Assembly: GCA_947396885.1 (NCBI GenBank)
Contig: OX377205.1
Span: 23,113,407 to 23,177,406, forward strand
Direction of reading: 5' to 3'
Length of the DNA stretch: 64,000 nt
Source: Heligmosomoides polygyrus polygyrus
Lineage: Eukaryota > Nematoda > Chromadorea > Rhabditida > Heligmosomidae
The position numbers and the translations under genes are program-made. Positions 1 through 12,195 of the stretch are shown piece by piece (within the stretch, counting starts at the first letter, position 1; every line of letters begins with the position of its first letter). A model generated the notes under the pieces. It was not told where the DNA came from and ran no database searches. It saw only the letters and a program-made list of their open reading frames with translations.

Positions 1-160
1 CGGTACCAGAGTTGTCTAGGAAGAAATCACCGACTTGCTCATCTGCTGGTCAGTGCAAGTCACTGTCAGCCAATACTCATTCAATTCGCTTGAATGACAT
101 CACGTAAAAGTAGAACGTGTGGCGCAGAGAGAAATTGAGTAAGGCGTCCTTTCTTCTTCA
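1..160 (+). repeat. tRNA-derived SINE (family A), 5'-truncated copy
   Basis: This is the 3' part of the SINE repeated through the window. It has the shared blocks 'gacttgctcatctgctggt', 'gcaagtcactg', a 'cattcaattcgc' block and 'atcacgtaaaagtagaa', and ends near a 'gcgtcctttcttc' tail. It enters at the window edge, so its head is missing. The best copies for comparison are at 32300-32605 and 32843-33130. Confidence 0.7.
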
Positions 161-175
161 TCATTATAATTTTCA

Positions 176-3100
176 CAACTTATTCGCTTTTCGTTGCTTC
201 ACACAATGCACTTCTCTTTCACTCATTTCGTTCTATCATAGATGATGCATTTCCGTTTGGTCCACCCCTAGCATTGAGATCCTCTCGTTCTTCCATCCTT
301 CCGCGGCCCATGGAGTATACGGTAGTTTTCATCTGCGGCTTGCGGTGTTTGGCAACAGGGATGTGCGGAATTTCCGTTTCTGTGTTCCGAATTCCGGTTT
401 TCGAACGTTTTTAGTCCTTCGGTTCCGTGTTTCTCTCTCCTTTGAGGCGAAAGACGGAACGGAATAGGTGGCTCATCCTCCATTGTTTGTCTTCCACTGC
501 CTTCATTCACTTCATGAATTTAAACAAGAGGCTGAAGAAGAAGATCAATTGTGCGTTGCCTTTTTTGTGATTGTGCGCCTTCAAACTGGTAGTTCATCAT
601 GATGTTGGAACAGTGTGGTAACGAAATTGAATTCTTTTTTCTTATCTCGAAACGACGACTATCTAAACTATAAATAGAACAAATAAGACCACAGAAGTTT
701 CATTAGTACCTGAATCAAGAATCAATTTCCTTATCCGGAGCATGCCTATCATTTTCCTTAAAAATCCTAGGTCTGGCTTGGAAAACCAATGGGTCCCTTC
801 CCACCCTCTTCTATAAGCACTCCTAGGCTGCTAACAATGCTTTCTGTAGGAAACATTGAATCTATCCTAGTCGGGGGAGGGTATGCAGTCTCGCCTCTCT
901 ACCCCTCCTTTGAGTTGATATTATGTTACCCATGCAATCTAAGAGAATGGGTGCCATGTCAGGAATGATGAACGCAACTGTAACCTTAGCGCTGCCCCTC
1001 CCAATTAGATCGTGACATTCAGTAAGACCGGTTAAGTGTCATGAGTGGCGAAATCTCTGGCATCTCACTTGTCAGCTGGGTTCATTGTGTTTAAAATACT
1101 TTCTTACGCATCGTATTCCGGTTTCCGCTTATTTTTGATCCCTTCCATTCCGTATTCCGGGACCCGCTTTCCTCGAAAAAATTTCGAAAACCATCCCTGT
1201 TTGGCAGTCTACTGCTCCTTTTCTTTAATCGCTGCTGTACTGTACATCTTATTATTCTTTAAAATGATGACGGAGTTTTGCAAAGAAATGAAGGAAATGT
1301 GAAAAATGAAGAAAGAAAACTCGAAAAGCACAAGTGGACTAAAAATAATACTAATGCATCAAAAAAGGAAGGGCACAAAACAGTAACGAGGCCCGCCTCT
1401 GGTAAAGTGCAATCGTCCTTTAATGGGGGCTAGCCATTCTAGCTTGCCAGCTCGTTTTATTAGCTCCATGACGGCTATAGAGGAATGGCTGGACGAATGA
1501 AAGCGAGACTGAGAGCGAAGAGAGGGCGACAAGCAGGACGTGTACGTCGTCAAATAAATGTGGTGGAAGGGCAATCGAGGGCGATCGGGTTCATTTTCCT
1601 AATGAGACGAAGACTAGCTCGTCCGCAATCGGACGGCGGACGGCGGCGGAGGTCTATCAAAGCTGGAGGCACGGACGTCTCGGACGTCATACGCAGCGTC
1701 GCCGACATTCGATTTCTGAGCAGATGACTCTTTTTTCTCTGAGGAATCCGACCGGTCTGAGGGATGCAATTAGTGCGTTCGGTTCTGGCCGAGCCGCTGC
1801 ACATGCTGCTTTCTCTCGTTCCTTTTGGAGGGCACATAGTTCTCGGCTTACATCGCTGAGCGTGCGCATGTCCTTCCGAGAATAACAGCGCTTCAGTTTG
1901 CTGCTCAGTTTAGAGGAATACAGAAATAGGATCTAATTCTTTGATAAGAACAATTATGTATGAAGGTTATGCCAGAAATTCCCTCAAAAGAATGCCTTGG
2001 TTTTCTCCAGCATAATTTTAATTTTGTGCCTGTGAAATTCGCTGAGTCCCTTTCAGAGCGTTATCCTTCATCAAAGACTTGAAGCCAAACTCTGATCTTC
2101 CTCATAAATCACAAAAAAGTAGACGTTATCTTTGGTAGAAATTATTTTTTTAGTGGTCCTTTTAACTAAATGAAGGATATACATAGGAGAAAGAAAGAGA
2201 GGGACAGAACCTGCATGAAAACCAGTAGAGTAGTGAGTAGGCAACATCGGTTTTGTAGCCTATTGTCGGCTCTTCTCAGTTTACGAATTTTTGTCTCATA
2301 TGACCATTTTTTATGTTTGGATGCTTTCAATTTGCCGGTGCGGTGCCACTTACTTTTCAAAAGGATAGTTTTGAAGTGAGGTTAGGAATTCTGGGGCTCA
2401 AACCGTCCGTCGAAACCTTTGTGTCTTCCCCGAACTTGATAAGTACCCCAAACTAGAGTGAAGGCGAGAAATCCTACGTAATCCGTGCAGGTGTCATCAT
2501 TATTCCCAGCTCCTTCTAGATAATAAACAGGTTAGGAAATGACGGTGCGAGCCTGGTCTACCCAGGGGACTTCCACTAGTCCTCTTATAGACTGCGGATC
2601 ACCGATGGGAGGAATTTCTGCTTTTTGTTGCCAGATTTTTTGCCGAATTAATTAGATAAGCCATCTGGATAGCTCCAGTGCATGATATCTTTAAATATGT
2701 ATACATATAGAAGCACCTGTCCCGAAAGAATCGCATCTGCCCGGAAGGAGGTGGAAAATAGAGTTCGCCATGGAGCACGGCGTCAGATAATGCCGCCATT
2801 TTTCAACCAACCCACAATATTCCACCAGGTGGCCAATTACTACCTCTCGGAGATTATGGGACCACCTGATGGTGCAACGGTGGAAAAACAGACGTTTTCA
2901 GCAACCTTGCGATGACACTCCTACAACAAGGCGAGAAAACGAAGGTAGCAAATCTGAAGAAATTCTCGAAATGCGTATTTATTCTGCTGCAAATCCAGAG
3001 AAATGTCGAATGCTCCATGCTAAGAATGGCTAGCGGTGGTTGGTTAGATGAGAACGTATGGGGCCACCTCATCGTCAGATGAGAACTCAACAAGAATACA

Positions 3101-3356
3101 TAATCATGTGAGAAGCGCGTTTCGAGAGGATTGAAAATACAAAGCAGCCAATTTCGGAAAATGCCGTTTGATCGTATAATGCTTCTTTCGTGTAATTTAT
3201 TTATTTACTAGCCTATCTATTTATTCTTGCTTCAATGTTTACTTGAACGTGTGTAGTCGGAGGATGCGGCCTCTATCGCATGTCTTATTCTCGGTTCGGG
3301 TCCGGCTCAGGACGACCAAGCCTTTCAATACAATACTCCAGGGTCGGCGAGTTCGT
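176..3356. other. Intergenic stretch, no gene recognised
   Basis: I found no exon chain, no RNA gene and no transposase or reverse transcriptase similarity here. The open frames are short, overlap on both strands and lack splice or codon support. The frame at 1485-1727 is arginine-rich on both strands and looks like chance composition rather than a gene. Confidence 0.5.
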
Positions 3357-3556
3357 NNNNNNNNNNNNNNNNNNNNNNNNNNNNNNNNNNNNNNNNNNNN
3401 NNNNNNNNNNNNNNNNNNNNNNNNNNNNNNNNNNNNNNNNNNNNNNNNNNNNNNNNNNNNNNNNNNNNNNNNNNNNNNNNNNNNNNNNNNNNNNNNNNNN
3501 NNNNNNNNNNNNNNNNNNNNNNNNNNNNNNNNNNNNNNNNNNNNNNNNNNNNNNNN
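3357..3556. other. Assembly gap (200 N)
   Basis: A run of exactly 200 unknown bases, as scaffolding software inserts. Any reading frame across it is meaningless. Confidence 0.99.
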
Positions 3557-4925
3557 TCCGAATTGGCGTCGGATCCAATGTATACTCTCATCTTTTATGT
3601 GCTTCCATTCGTTAGAGCTCGTACAGATGTCGATTTTTATGAGAACAGATGTATTGATATTCTCGGAAAGGGAAACCCAACAGCGCTGCAATTTCTAGTG
3701 CTGAATATCTAGTACACACTACGCCAAAGAACGGAGTAATGCTTAATTCTACACCCTCTGTTCATTAATTAGCCCATTGTTGAAATATTTATATATTTCT
3801 TTATTTGTCTACTACAGAGAGTGCGTCACATGTCAAGTCTAGAAAAGGCTTGCAGCGACAGGGATTGTGTGTTTGCAGAATTGTGCGTTTGCAGAAAAAT
3901 TGTAGGAAAACGAAAACAGTGGCTTCCTTGGAAGAGACTGGCCCGCTCGTGAAAAGTGGAAAAGACCCCCAAGGCGTTCCAAGTTGACAGCTGTCCCGCT
4001 GGCGCTTCTTCGGCACACTAATCCTCTAAACATTCGCGGAACACAGAAAGTCGATCCTTGCTCTGACCCTGTCAAAATGCTTCGAGTTTTAAGAGGCTTA
4101 GTTGGAACAGTATATGTACAGTAGTGCACCTCAGAACTCTCTGAGAGAGTTGTGCATGGGGTCCATTACGCAACATCGCCTGACGCCTAACATTCTTGCT
4201 ATTTATGCTGTCAGGCTTCCGCTCAGGTTTTTGAGTTTTTTGCTCAGCATTATAGCCCACTTGGTTGGATACATGCATATTTCAAAACCATCAGCTTCCA
4301 ACTACGACGATTTGAACGACGAAGTCTGCGCGATAAAAACTGGCGACATAGCGTTAGATATAGAAGCTATGCTATGAAGTGAGCGAGCAACCGATAGTGA
4401 CGAAAAACCTGTTTAAAATGTTTTCGAAAAAAATGTATTGAGCTTTTAAATTTGTAATGATTCATTTAGGTATTCATGGTGGTCACGTAAAAAAATGCAA
4501 GGAGAAGAACCATGGGAATTTATTTATTTAATTACACCTAGATAACCATGCAGGTAAGAACAAATAAAGACAATTAAAAACCAACTGAAGGTATAGTAAA
4601 TTATGGTAGAAGATTCAATACTTCAAACAACGCACAGAAATCAACAAGTCTAAAAACGCAGTGAACTATTCTTAGGCCACCTCTTGAAGATTCCGCCGAA
4701 GAATTCAGAGAGTTTCATTAGAATTCAGAACGGTGCCAAGAAAATCGGCATCTGCCGGAGTGTGATGAATTATTTTCTGCAGTTCTAAGGATGTTCAATG
4801 TCGACTGGCCTTGCCTCTATACTTGGAAGTCACAATAGTACCACTGGAGCTCGCACTTCTGTGTGGTCACCGGCTGGCCGTAGATCGCGTGACGTTCTCC
4901 CAGAGTTCTGTAGCGGATAATATAA
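3557..4925. other. Intergenic stretch with one weak protein-like frame
   Basis: No recognised gene. A plus-strand frame at 4102-4377 (91 codons) has a hydrophobic stretch near residues 30-55 and an acidic tail ending DIALDIEAML. It has no recognisable family, and I could not find supporting splice partners, so I do not call it a gene. The region from about 4515 onward starts with a TTTATTTATTTAATTA tract like the 3' tails of the CR1-like LINEs elsewhere in the window and may be an old LINE end. Confidence 0.3.
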
Positions 4926-4941
4926 TATTAGGTTGAGCATA

Positions 4942-7345
4942 GGTGGCGATGTCCGTTCCTCCTCGTGGTGCTACTGGAAACTGTTCGCTTCTGCGAGCTA
5001 AGCCAAGCACGGACTTTCGAATGCAGGCGACAGGCCCTGGTGACAGGCCGGCCTACGAACAACCCAATGTCACATCGTATGGGTGTATGTTAGTTCATGT
5101 GTTTCGAGATAATGCTACGGCGTCCGCGGGAGCCGACGCGCACTCGCAAAGCCCGGAGAGTGTGAGAAGTATGCGAGGGTCCCTGGTGCGAGGACGGCAT
5201 CGGGGACAACTAAGTTAATCCGAAAGTCCCGTAACGTAAGCAGGACCCGCGTAGCAACGCTGAACGTGGGTACGTTGACGGGCCGCTCGTGCGAGTTGGT
5301 AGAAGCACTGGAGCGTAGAAGAGTTGATTTCTGTGCGGTGCAGGAAACGAGGTGGTCCTGCCGCAAGTCAAGGGACATAGGACGTGGCTTCAAATCCGTT
5401 CTATGTGGAAGTTCCAGGACCACCAGTGGTGTTGGTATAATCGTCTCCGAGCGTTTCCGAGACTCGATTGTAAGCGTCGAGCGCTTTGACGATCGATTGA
5501 TGAAGATCGTTGTCGCCGCTAAGGAGCGACTCCTCCACTTCTTCTCTACGTATGCTCCGCAGACTGGCTGTTCCGATCAAGCCAAGGATGAGTTTTGGAG
5601 CCTGCTTGATGAGAAGACAGCAGAGGTACCGTCGAAAGACGTCATCATCGTCGCTGGTGACCTCAATGGGCACGTAGGCGCTACGAAAGACGGGTACAGC
5701 TGTCATGGTGGATTCAGCTATGGGTTGCGTAACAAAGATGGTGAGTGTATCCTTGATATAGTGGGAACACAAAGACGCAGATAGAATTCGTGCTTGTGAG
5801 AGATCGGGACCGAAATCTCGTCACAGACGCGAAGATCGTGCCGTATGAACGGTCGCGCCACAGCATCGTCCGCTGATCTGTATTTTGAAGATCGCTCCTC
5901 CGAGGCTGCAGCAGGTTGAGCGATGCGGTGCTGCAAGAATCAAGTGGTGGCGAATGAAAGAGAATGAAGCAGCTGTGATTTCTCGCGTACGGTTACCGAC
6001 AGTCACGACTGTCGACGAAACTTGGAAGAAAGCGACCGACGCGATACTTCAAGCTGCGAGGTCAGAACTTGGCACTACGAAGCCTGGACGACGAAAGGTC
6101 GACATGCAGGCATAGGTGTGGACGAACGATGTGAAAGAAAAGGTTCGAGAGAAGAAGGCGCTTTATCATGTGTTTCTCGGCGACAAGACCGCCAATAATT
6201 GGCAAAAGTACCACGAAGCGAAAAAAACTGCCAAGAAGGCTGTGGCCGTACAAAAGCCACTCATTACAATGATATCTACGAAAAGTTTGAGTCGCGCGAT
6301 GATGAACGATATTTATACCGACTTGCAAAAAACCGTCATCGCCAATCCGGGGATATAGAGAAGTTCTTTGGCATCAATGATGAGAACGGCCATCTTCTGA
6401 CAGAGCGCAAAAATGCCTTGAAGCGATGGTGCGATTATTTCGAGGGAATTTCGACTGAAGAGTTCCCTCATCCGGCCGTCCCTTCTGTGGCTCCTATCCA
6501 CGGTCCCGTCCACAAAATCACTGTGGAGGAAACTGACGCGGCTCTGAGGATGATGATACCGGGCAAGGCTGATGACGTGATGTTCGCCTGCGAAGACAAG
6601 GGTGAGCTCGAGCGAGAGGTGCAAGCTTGGTGCGACCGCCTGGCCATGTTCGGACTCAAATTGAACGTCAAGAAGACCGAGTATTTCACGACTGACGTAA
6701 ATGAGTCCGGCTCCATTAAGATTAACGGTACTGAGCTTGCACCCACTTCGGTGTTTAAATACTTGGGATCAGCAATAGCCTCTGATGGCAGTCTGATGGT
6801 TGAAGTGAACTCACGCGTGAGTGCGGTGGCGCTCGTTGACTGGAGTACTCTGCGACAAGAAGATGACAGAGCGCTTAAAGTCGAAGATCTACAAAACCGT
6901 CGTCCGACCGGTAGCGATGTACGAGCTGAGTGTTGGCCTGCGACAAAGGAAACGGAAAGTCGCCTCAGCGTAATGGAAACGAATATGCTGCGCTGGATGG
7001 CTGGAGTCACGCACCTGGACCGCATCCGAAACGAAGCTATTCGGCAGAAGTTCGGTGTCGCGCCGATAGCGGACAAGATGCGCGAAGCTCGCTTACGATG
7101 GTACGGCCACGTTCTGCGTGGAAAGGAAGATAGCGTCCGCAAGATAGGCCTTAAGTTCGAAGTGGTAGGAAAGCGGCCTAGAGGGCGACCGAAGAGGCGC
7201 TGGGCTGATGCGTTACTCAAGGACTTTAAAGTAGCTGGTGTCCACCCTGATCTAGCACGGGATCGGGAAAGATGGCGACATGGCACCAGAAAAGCGGACC
7301 CCGTCATGAAGCGGGACAAACGCTGAAGAAGAAGAAGAAGAAGAA
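4942..7345 (+). mobile_element. RTE-type non-LTR retrotransposon (copy A), internally deleted
   Basis: It shares its start (GGTGGCGATGTCCGTTCC) with copy B at 26532. It ends in a (GAA)n tract, a microsatellite tail typical of RTE elements. Its flanks are near-identical GGTTGAGC(C)ATA repeats inside a mariner end, which fits a target-site duplication. It encodes an AP-endonuclease region and the C-terminal half of an RT. Compared with copy B the central reverse transcriptase palm is missing: the frame jumps from a MIPGK motif directly to ADDVMFACEDK. Confidence 0.85.
5266..7326 (+). pseudogene. RTE APE/RT polyprotein remnant (copy A)
   Basis: The 5' part (5266-5784) reads as an exonuclease-endonuclease-phosphatase type AP-endonuclease with the QETRW glutamate motif and a GDLNGHVG motif. 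A frameshift and a premature stop follow near 5780. The second part (6199-7326) carries the FADD-derived ADDVMFACEDK segment, the KYLGSAI motif and the C-terminal RLRWYGHVLR-type region seen in RTE proteins. The frameshift plus the loss of the central RT domain means this copy cannot make a working protein. Confidence 0.85.
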
Positions 7346-7421
7346 GGTTGAGCCATAAATTTTGCTACAAAATTTGCCTTCTAGCAACAATATGATTATA
7401 CCACAATGGAAAATGGTTGAC

Positions 7422-8320
7422 TTAAACAAAGTAATTGCCGTTGTACTCAATGAGTTTCTTCCGATTTTCATGCACTGAGTGGACTACATCTCTGTAGAAT
7501 TTGGTCGGTTTCGACCTGAAGAAGTCGTGTACCACCGCCGTGACCTCATCGACTTCGGCGAAGTGCCTAACACGGAGGAAGTGCTCCATCGACCGAAGCA
7601 GATGGCAGTCAGACGACGCAGTGTCTGAGGTGTATGGTGGTTGCTTGATTTTGGTCCAGCCCAATTCCATTTTTTCCCAGCGTCTGAAGTGCCACAAGCG
7701 GTCGGCTGTTGCCCTGATGGAAGAAATATAGGCTCGTATCGAATTCTTTCTCCACTAAATTTTGCTAGATCTAGTCGAGTTCTTGGCAATAGCGAGCGTC
7801 GAGGATGCTTTGACTACAAGGAGCAGCTCCCGGTGCATTGGACCATTACACATCCACCAAACCCACTGCAGGACCTTCTTTCGGTGGAGCTTCAGTTTTA
7901 ACGTCAGAACCCCTAAGTCGTTGAGTTCCAGCTATCGCCTTCCGGCTTCACGGTTGTCGTAAAGCATCAGCTTTTCACCACTGGTAAAGATTCGATCCAA
8001 GCCTCCTCGCTTGAACCGATGCAGGAGCTCTCGACAGTCGGAAGCGCGGCATTATCGGGTTTTACTCAAAGCATGAGGCACTGCAGAAAGCGATTTTGGC
8101 GACCTTCCAGTCCACTACAGCCGATGAGCGTGGTTTACTGGGAGATGCGAAGATCATCGGTCAGTCCTAATGGTTTGAGAAGAATTCGACTCGATGGATT
8201 TGTGCAGGCTCCCTTTTCTTACAGGCGTTGATCTTTCCGGGAGTGGTTCGTCTTTGTTGCCCTTCTGGGTGGAAAGGAACTTCTGATACCATCCGCAATA
8301 ATTTATTCGGTTAGAACCTT
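7422..8320 (-). pseudogene. mariner transposase remnant
   Basis: A minus-strand frame at 7422-7697 reads PPYTSDTASSDCHLLRSMEH, a decayed form of the mariner motif around the third catalytic aspartate, followed by the C-terminal helices (FFRSKPTKFYRDVVHSV). Upstream coding pieces between 7700 and 8320 are in several frames. Frameshifts and substitutions rule out activity. Confidence 0.75.
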
Positions 8321-8927
8321 GCCGTTGACCACCTACATGTGGTTGACCCCCGTCGCTGGATTGCTGCAGAGCTTGAAATAATTGAAATTGAAATCACACA
8401 CTTTTTACTTTGAGTGGTTATCGTTCTAGTGAATAAAACTTTTCAAAAACGCAAGGAAAAATAACGATTCACAACTGAAAATCGCTAGACAACAAGCCTT
8501 CAAACAACATATAACACTGTAGCAGATTTACTTTGAATTCCAGAAAAAATAGAAATGTTGCAAAAATTTATGACTTAACCTAATAGTAAAACTGTGATTG
8601 TCGTAACTGCACAACGCCACATCACTAGAGAGTCCGCGTCACGATAAAAACAGGGAACCATTTCGATTGTGAATAAAATGAAGGCACACGAGTTAGAAGA
8701 GGGAACATCGGAAGTCGAAGAAAGTGGTCAAATACAATGATGTGAACAGCTTGTCGCTAAATTTCAGAACTGCTCATGTTGTGGCTCATTGCTGAAAGCT
8801 CCGCTACGCGTCCACTGTTAGTGGGATGTCGTGTGCTTCATTAAAAATGAGCAAGCTGCCTTCTGTATACAGGTACAGAGTGCTTAAACCTTGAAATGAG
8901 TTCATTTATACGTGAGTTCATGTTATA

Positions 8928-10184
8928 TTAGGTTGGAAAAAAAGTCTCTTCACACTTCAAAATTTTTTTACCCTTCCCCTTGTAAACGCACTAGCCAATG
9001 TTGATTGCTGATTTCGTAATCCTATCACACTTGTCTACCGTTCGCACGCAGACACAGGTTAAGACTCTTCTTGTAATTCGTTATCCATCCAATCTTCCGA
9101 ACTCAATGCCAGATCTACCTCATGGCCGTTTTCAGCACGGCATTCTTCAAGAATTCATTAAAGAATCCACAGCACGTCAGGCAGCAGACCAAATTAACCA
9201 CATATATGGCTTGGGATCTACTACTCATCGCGCCTGTTATGAGTGGTTCGGAAAGTTTTTAAAGGGAGATTATTCACTCGAAGACAAAGAAGGTCAGGAG
9301 GGCCAACTGAATTGGACGGCACTAAACTACTCCATCTTCTTCGTACCGATAGTTGGCAGACGACACGTCAGCTGGCAGAGAAGCACGAAGTGTCTCATAG
9401 GATAGTGGGGATCCATCTGAAGAATCTTGGCTTTCATGGAAATTTGGAGCTTGGATTCCACATACCCTGTCAGACACTCAGAAAGGTCGACGGCTCTCCA
9501 TCGCTGCTTCTCTTCTGTACGGATGCGAAAGAAAATGTTTCTTCCGCGGATTGTGACAGGCGAAGAGTCCTGGGTTCTGTGTGCCAACTTCCGAGGAAAA
9601 GGCAATGGGTACAAAAGGGAGAGAGCCCTAAGTCTGATCTCAAGCCCAATGTTCACGAACGGAAGATTCTCTTGAGTGTTTGGTGGACATCAGAGGTGTG
9701 ATTTATCGGCAAACTCTCAGAAGTGGAGAGACACTTACTGCTGTCACATTCTGCGGCCAACTCCACAAAGTCGTCGCAACTCTCCAAGAAAACAGGCCGG
9801 AGAAGTCGAAGGTGATGATTCTGCATGACAACGCAAAGTGACATGTTGCAAGACTCACAAGAGAAACAATAAAGGGGATGGGCTGGGAGGTAATGCCACA
9901 TCCACCGTATAGCCCTGATCTCGCCCCTACCGACTACCATCTCTTCCGTGCTCTCAAGCAAGAAATTGGAGAGAAATATTTTGGAACGGATGAAGACCTC
10001 AAAAATTGGATTTATCAATGGTTCGACTCCAGAACTGCAGTCTTTTAAGCGAGAGGAATTGGAAAATCACCCAGTCTTTGGAGAAGTGTAGTAGAACAAA
10101 ATAGAGTTTATCTCAATTGATTTGACTTTGTAGTTGTGAAGTAATAAATCTTTGAAAAAATGAAAAGACTTTTTTCCAACCTAA
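8928..10184 (+). mobile_element. mariner DNA transposon, structurally complete copy
   Basis: The inverted terminal repeats begin TTAGGTTGGAAAAAAAGTCT at 8928 and end with the complement at 10184. Each is bounded by a TA dinucleotide (8926-8927 and 10185-10186), the mariner target. The length is 1,257 bp. The ends are well preserved although the transposase is broken, so it could only have moved with help in trans. Confidence 0.92.
8998..10110 (+). pseudogene. mariner transposase, frameshifted
   Basis: The N-terminal helix-turn-helix region (TARQAADQINHIYGLGSTTH) is in one frame from 8998. The reading then shifts near 9300 (QLAEKHEVSHRIVGIHL) and again near 9440 (RIVTGEESWVLC, around the first catalytic Asp). 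Further on come ILHDNAK (second Asp motif) and MPHPPYSPDLAPTDYHLF (third Asp motif). At least two frameshifts and an in-frame stop just after ILHDNAK make it a pseudogene. All three mariner motifs are still recognisable in order, so it is not ancient. Confidence 0.88.
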
Positions 10185-10186
10185 TA

Positions 10187-10842
10187 GCAGTGGTGACAGA
10201 ATGCTCTATTCTTTCTCACTATGCAGGTATGTTGTCTGTGAAGAAGAATGCTGGTTTGAAAAACCCAGGTTTAAATCAATCGAATTGATTGATGGGCTAT
10301 CCGTAGAATAAGTTTAGTTTCTTTTAATTTGACACTGCTCACCATCGAACTGAACGCTTTAACATGCGGAACATAAGTTTTATGGTATATGCTCTTAACA
10401 ACGAATTTTGCTGAGCTGATCTAAGGAGATCCAGGTTGTTGATGGCTGGCGAAATTGTCTGCACCTTGCGTGTTATCATTGTGGAGTCACTGAATCACGC
10501 CTATTCCGGCCTTCTACCTTTTATGAACCATACCCAATAGCCGATCCGACCTATTTTCTCAAACGACAAACATTCAAAAGAGCTGAGAGATTATGAAATT
10601 TTGCCTAAGATAGAAGATACATGCAGTGAGTTCCCTGATCATTTGCACGCAGTCCTTACCAGCCGAAAGCTTCACGTATAAATAATGTTTGCAACAGATC
10701 GTCACCTTCGAATAGCAACTGTAGGCTTGGACGCGAACTGAACATCCATACACTTGTTGGCGCTTCCCGTCGACTGCGCTACAGATGCCTTTATCTGTTT
10801 TGGTGTTCAGAGGATGGATTCATGACTGGCAATGGGTTAATG
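10187..10842. other. Intergenic stretch, nothing recognised
   Basis: About 650 bases between the mariner and the next RTE copy, with no coding, RNA or repeat signal that I can support. Confidence 0.5.
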
Positions 10843-10856
10843 GTAGTGGATAAATT

Positions 10857-11729
10857 CAATTCTTCTTCTTCTTCAGCGTCTGTTCCGCTTCGTGGCGGGT
10901 TCCGCTATTCTAGCGTCATGACGCCACCTTTCCCGATCCAGCGCTAGATCAGGGTGGACACCAGCTGCTTTCAACTGCATATGTAACGCATCAGCCGAGC
11001 GCTGCTTCGGGCGCCCTCTAAGCCCTTTCCTACTACTTCAAAGTTAAGGCCTATCTTGCGGACGCTGTCTTCTTTCCCACGCAGAACGTGGCCGTACCAT
11101 CGCAAGGAAGCTTCGCGCATCTTGTCAGCTATCGGCGCGACACCGAACTTCTGCAGAATAGCATCGTTTCGGATGCGGTCCATGCGCGTGACTCCTGCCG
11201 TCCAGCGCAGCATCTTCGTCTCCATGACGCTGAGGCGCGTTTCAACTTCCTTGGTCGCTGGCCAACACTCAGCGCCGTACATCGCTACCGGCCGGACGAT
11301 TGCTCTGTAGATCTTCGACTGCAAGCGCGCAGGTATCTTCCTGTCGCAGAGCACGCCAGTCAACGAGCGCCACTTGGACCAAGCTGCACTCACGCGTGAA
11401 TTCACTTCGACTATCAGTTTGCCGTCAGACGCGACTGCTGATCCCAGGTACGTGAAGACCGCAGAGCGTGGAAGCTCGATGCCATTAACCTCGATGGAGT
11501 TAACTCAGTAACGTCCTTCGTTAGATAATCGGTCTTCTTCACGTTCAATCTGAGCAAGCGATCACACCAAGCTTGCAGCCTCGCTCGAGTTCACCTTTAT
11601 CTTCGCTAGCGAGCATCACGTCATCGGCATAAAGCAACGTCCAGGCGACGGCCTTCTGAAGATCTCGTATGATGGCATCCATGACGACAACAAGGAGTGG
11701 GGAAAGTGCAGAACCCTGGTGTAGTCTAT
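10857..11729 (-). mobile_element. RTE retrotransposon (copy C), 5'-truncated, with target-site duplication
   Basis: The minus strand carries the RTE C-terminal coding region (10971-11405 contains [20 protein letters not shown] and RWYGHVLRGKEDS) and a (GAA)n 3' tail at about 10860-10875. The insertion is bounded by a perfect 14-base direct repeat, GTAGTGGATAAATT, at 10843-10856 and 11730-11743. It belongs to the same family as copies A and B. 5' truncation with a TSD is the usual product of target-primed reverse transcription. Confidence 0.9.
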
Positions 11730-11743
11730 GTAGTGGATAAATT

Positions 11744-12181
11744 TACTAACAGAGAATATTAGTATGAGGGCAAGTTTGGTTTTCATGGTATGATATAATG
11801 CGGTAAATAATATAATTCTTCCTCACCCTTCACCCCCTCCATGCTTTTGTAAATTCCAATTAATGCTTCTATTTCTGCTCTCTACCCAATTAACCCTGGG
11901 TGAAGTCATTCATAAATTCGGTCTCGATATAACAGACTCGTTTCTATTTTATCGCTCGCCATCAGATACATTGAAAAGTGATCTTTTCAAGGCACTCTGC
12001 CTAGATAGCTTTTGGTTTCGTTTTGTTTTTTAGTCTTCCTGCGCGTACACTTTTTTACGGAACCAAAACTGTGGCTATCCTTCACTTAGACCAGATGGCA
12101 CTCTTTTTAAAGGGTTCACGCCGTCATGTACACCCAGAATTCTTGCATGTGAGGTAAACCAGCCCGCAAACGCGAGCATGC
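11744..12181. other. Intergenic stretch upstream of the mks-6 X-box
   Basis: No coding signal. It is A/T-rich and leads into the presumed promoter region of the large plus-strand gene. Confidence 0.5.
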
Positions 12182-12195
12182 GTTGTCATGGAAAC
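12182..12195 (+). promoter_or_regulatory. X-box, DAF-19/RFX binding site
   Basis: GTTGTCATGGAAAC fits the nematode X-box consensus GTHNYYATRRNAAC at every position. In C. elegans, DAF-19 drives ciliary genes, including the MKS transition-zone genes, through such sites. It lies about 380 bases upstream of the mks-6 ATG. This is farther than usual in C. elegans but reasonable if an outron or 5' UTR lies between. Confidence 0.7.

Larger units (their letters stand above)
4928..8583 (-). mobile_element. mariner DNA transposon, interrupted by an RTE retrotransposon
   Basis: The left end reads TTAGGTTGAGCAT at 4928, next to a TA dinucleotide. The right end, at 8583 next to TA, is the inverted match (ttatgacttaacctaa). 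About 2.4 kb of RTE DNA sits between 4942 and 7345, and the mariner ITR resumes at 7346 with GGTTGAGCCATAAATTTTGC. Without the insert the element is about 1.25 kb, the usual mariner size. Its transposase lies on the minus strand and is decayed. Confidence 0.8.

Noticed and set aside
1485..1727. Arginine-rich ORF as a small basic protein
   Set aside because: The opposite strand has equally open, similar-length frames, and the composition suggests chance in a GC-rich patch.
3239..3698. Several open frames on both strands across 3239-3698
   Set aside because: They run through 200 unknown bases, so they carry no information.
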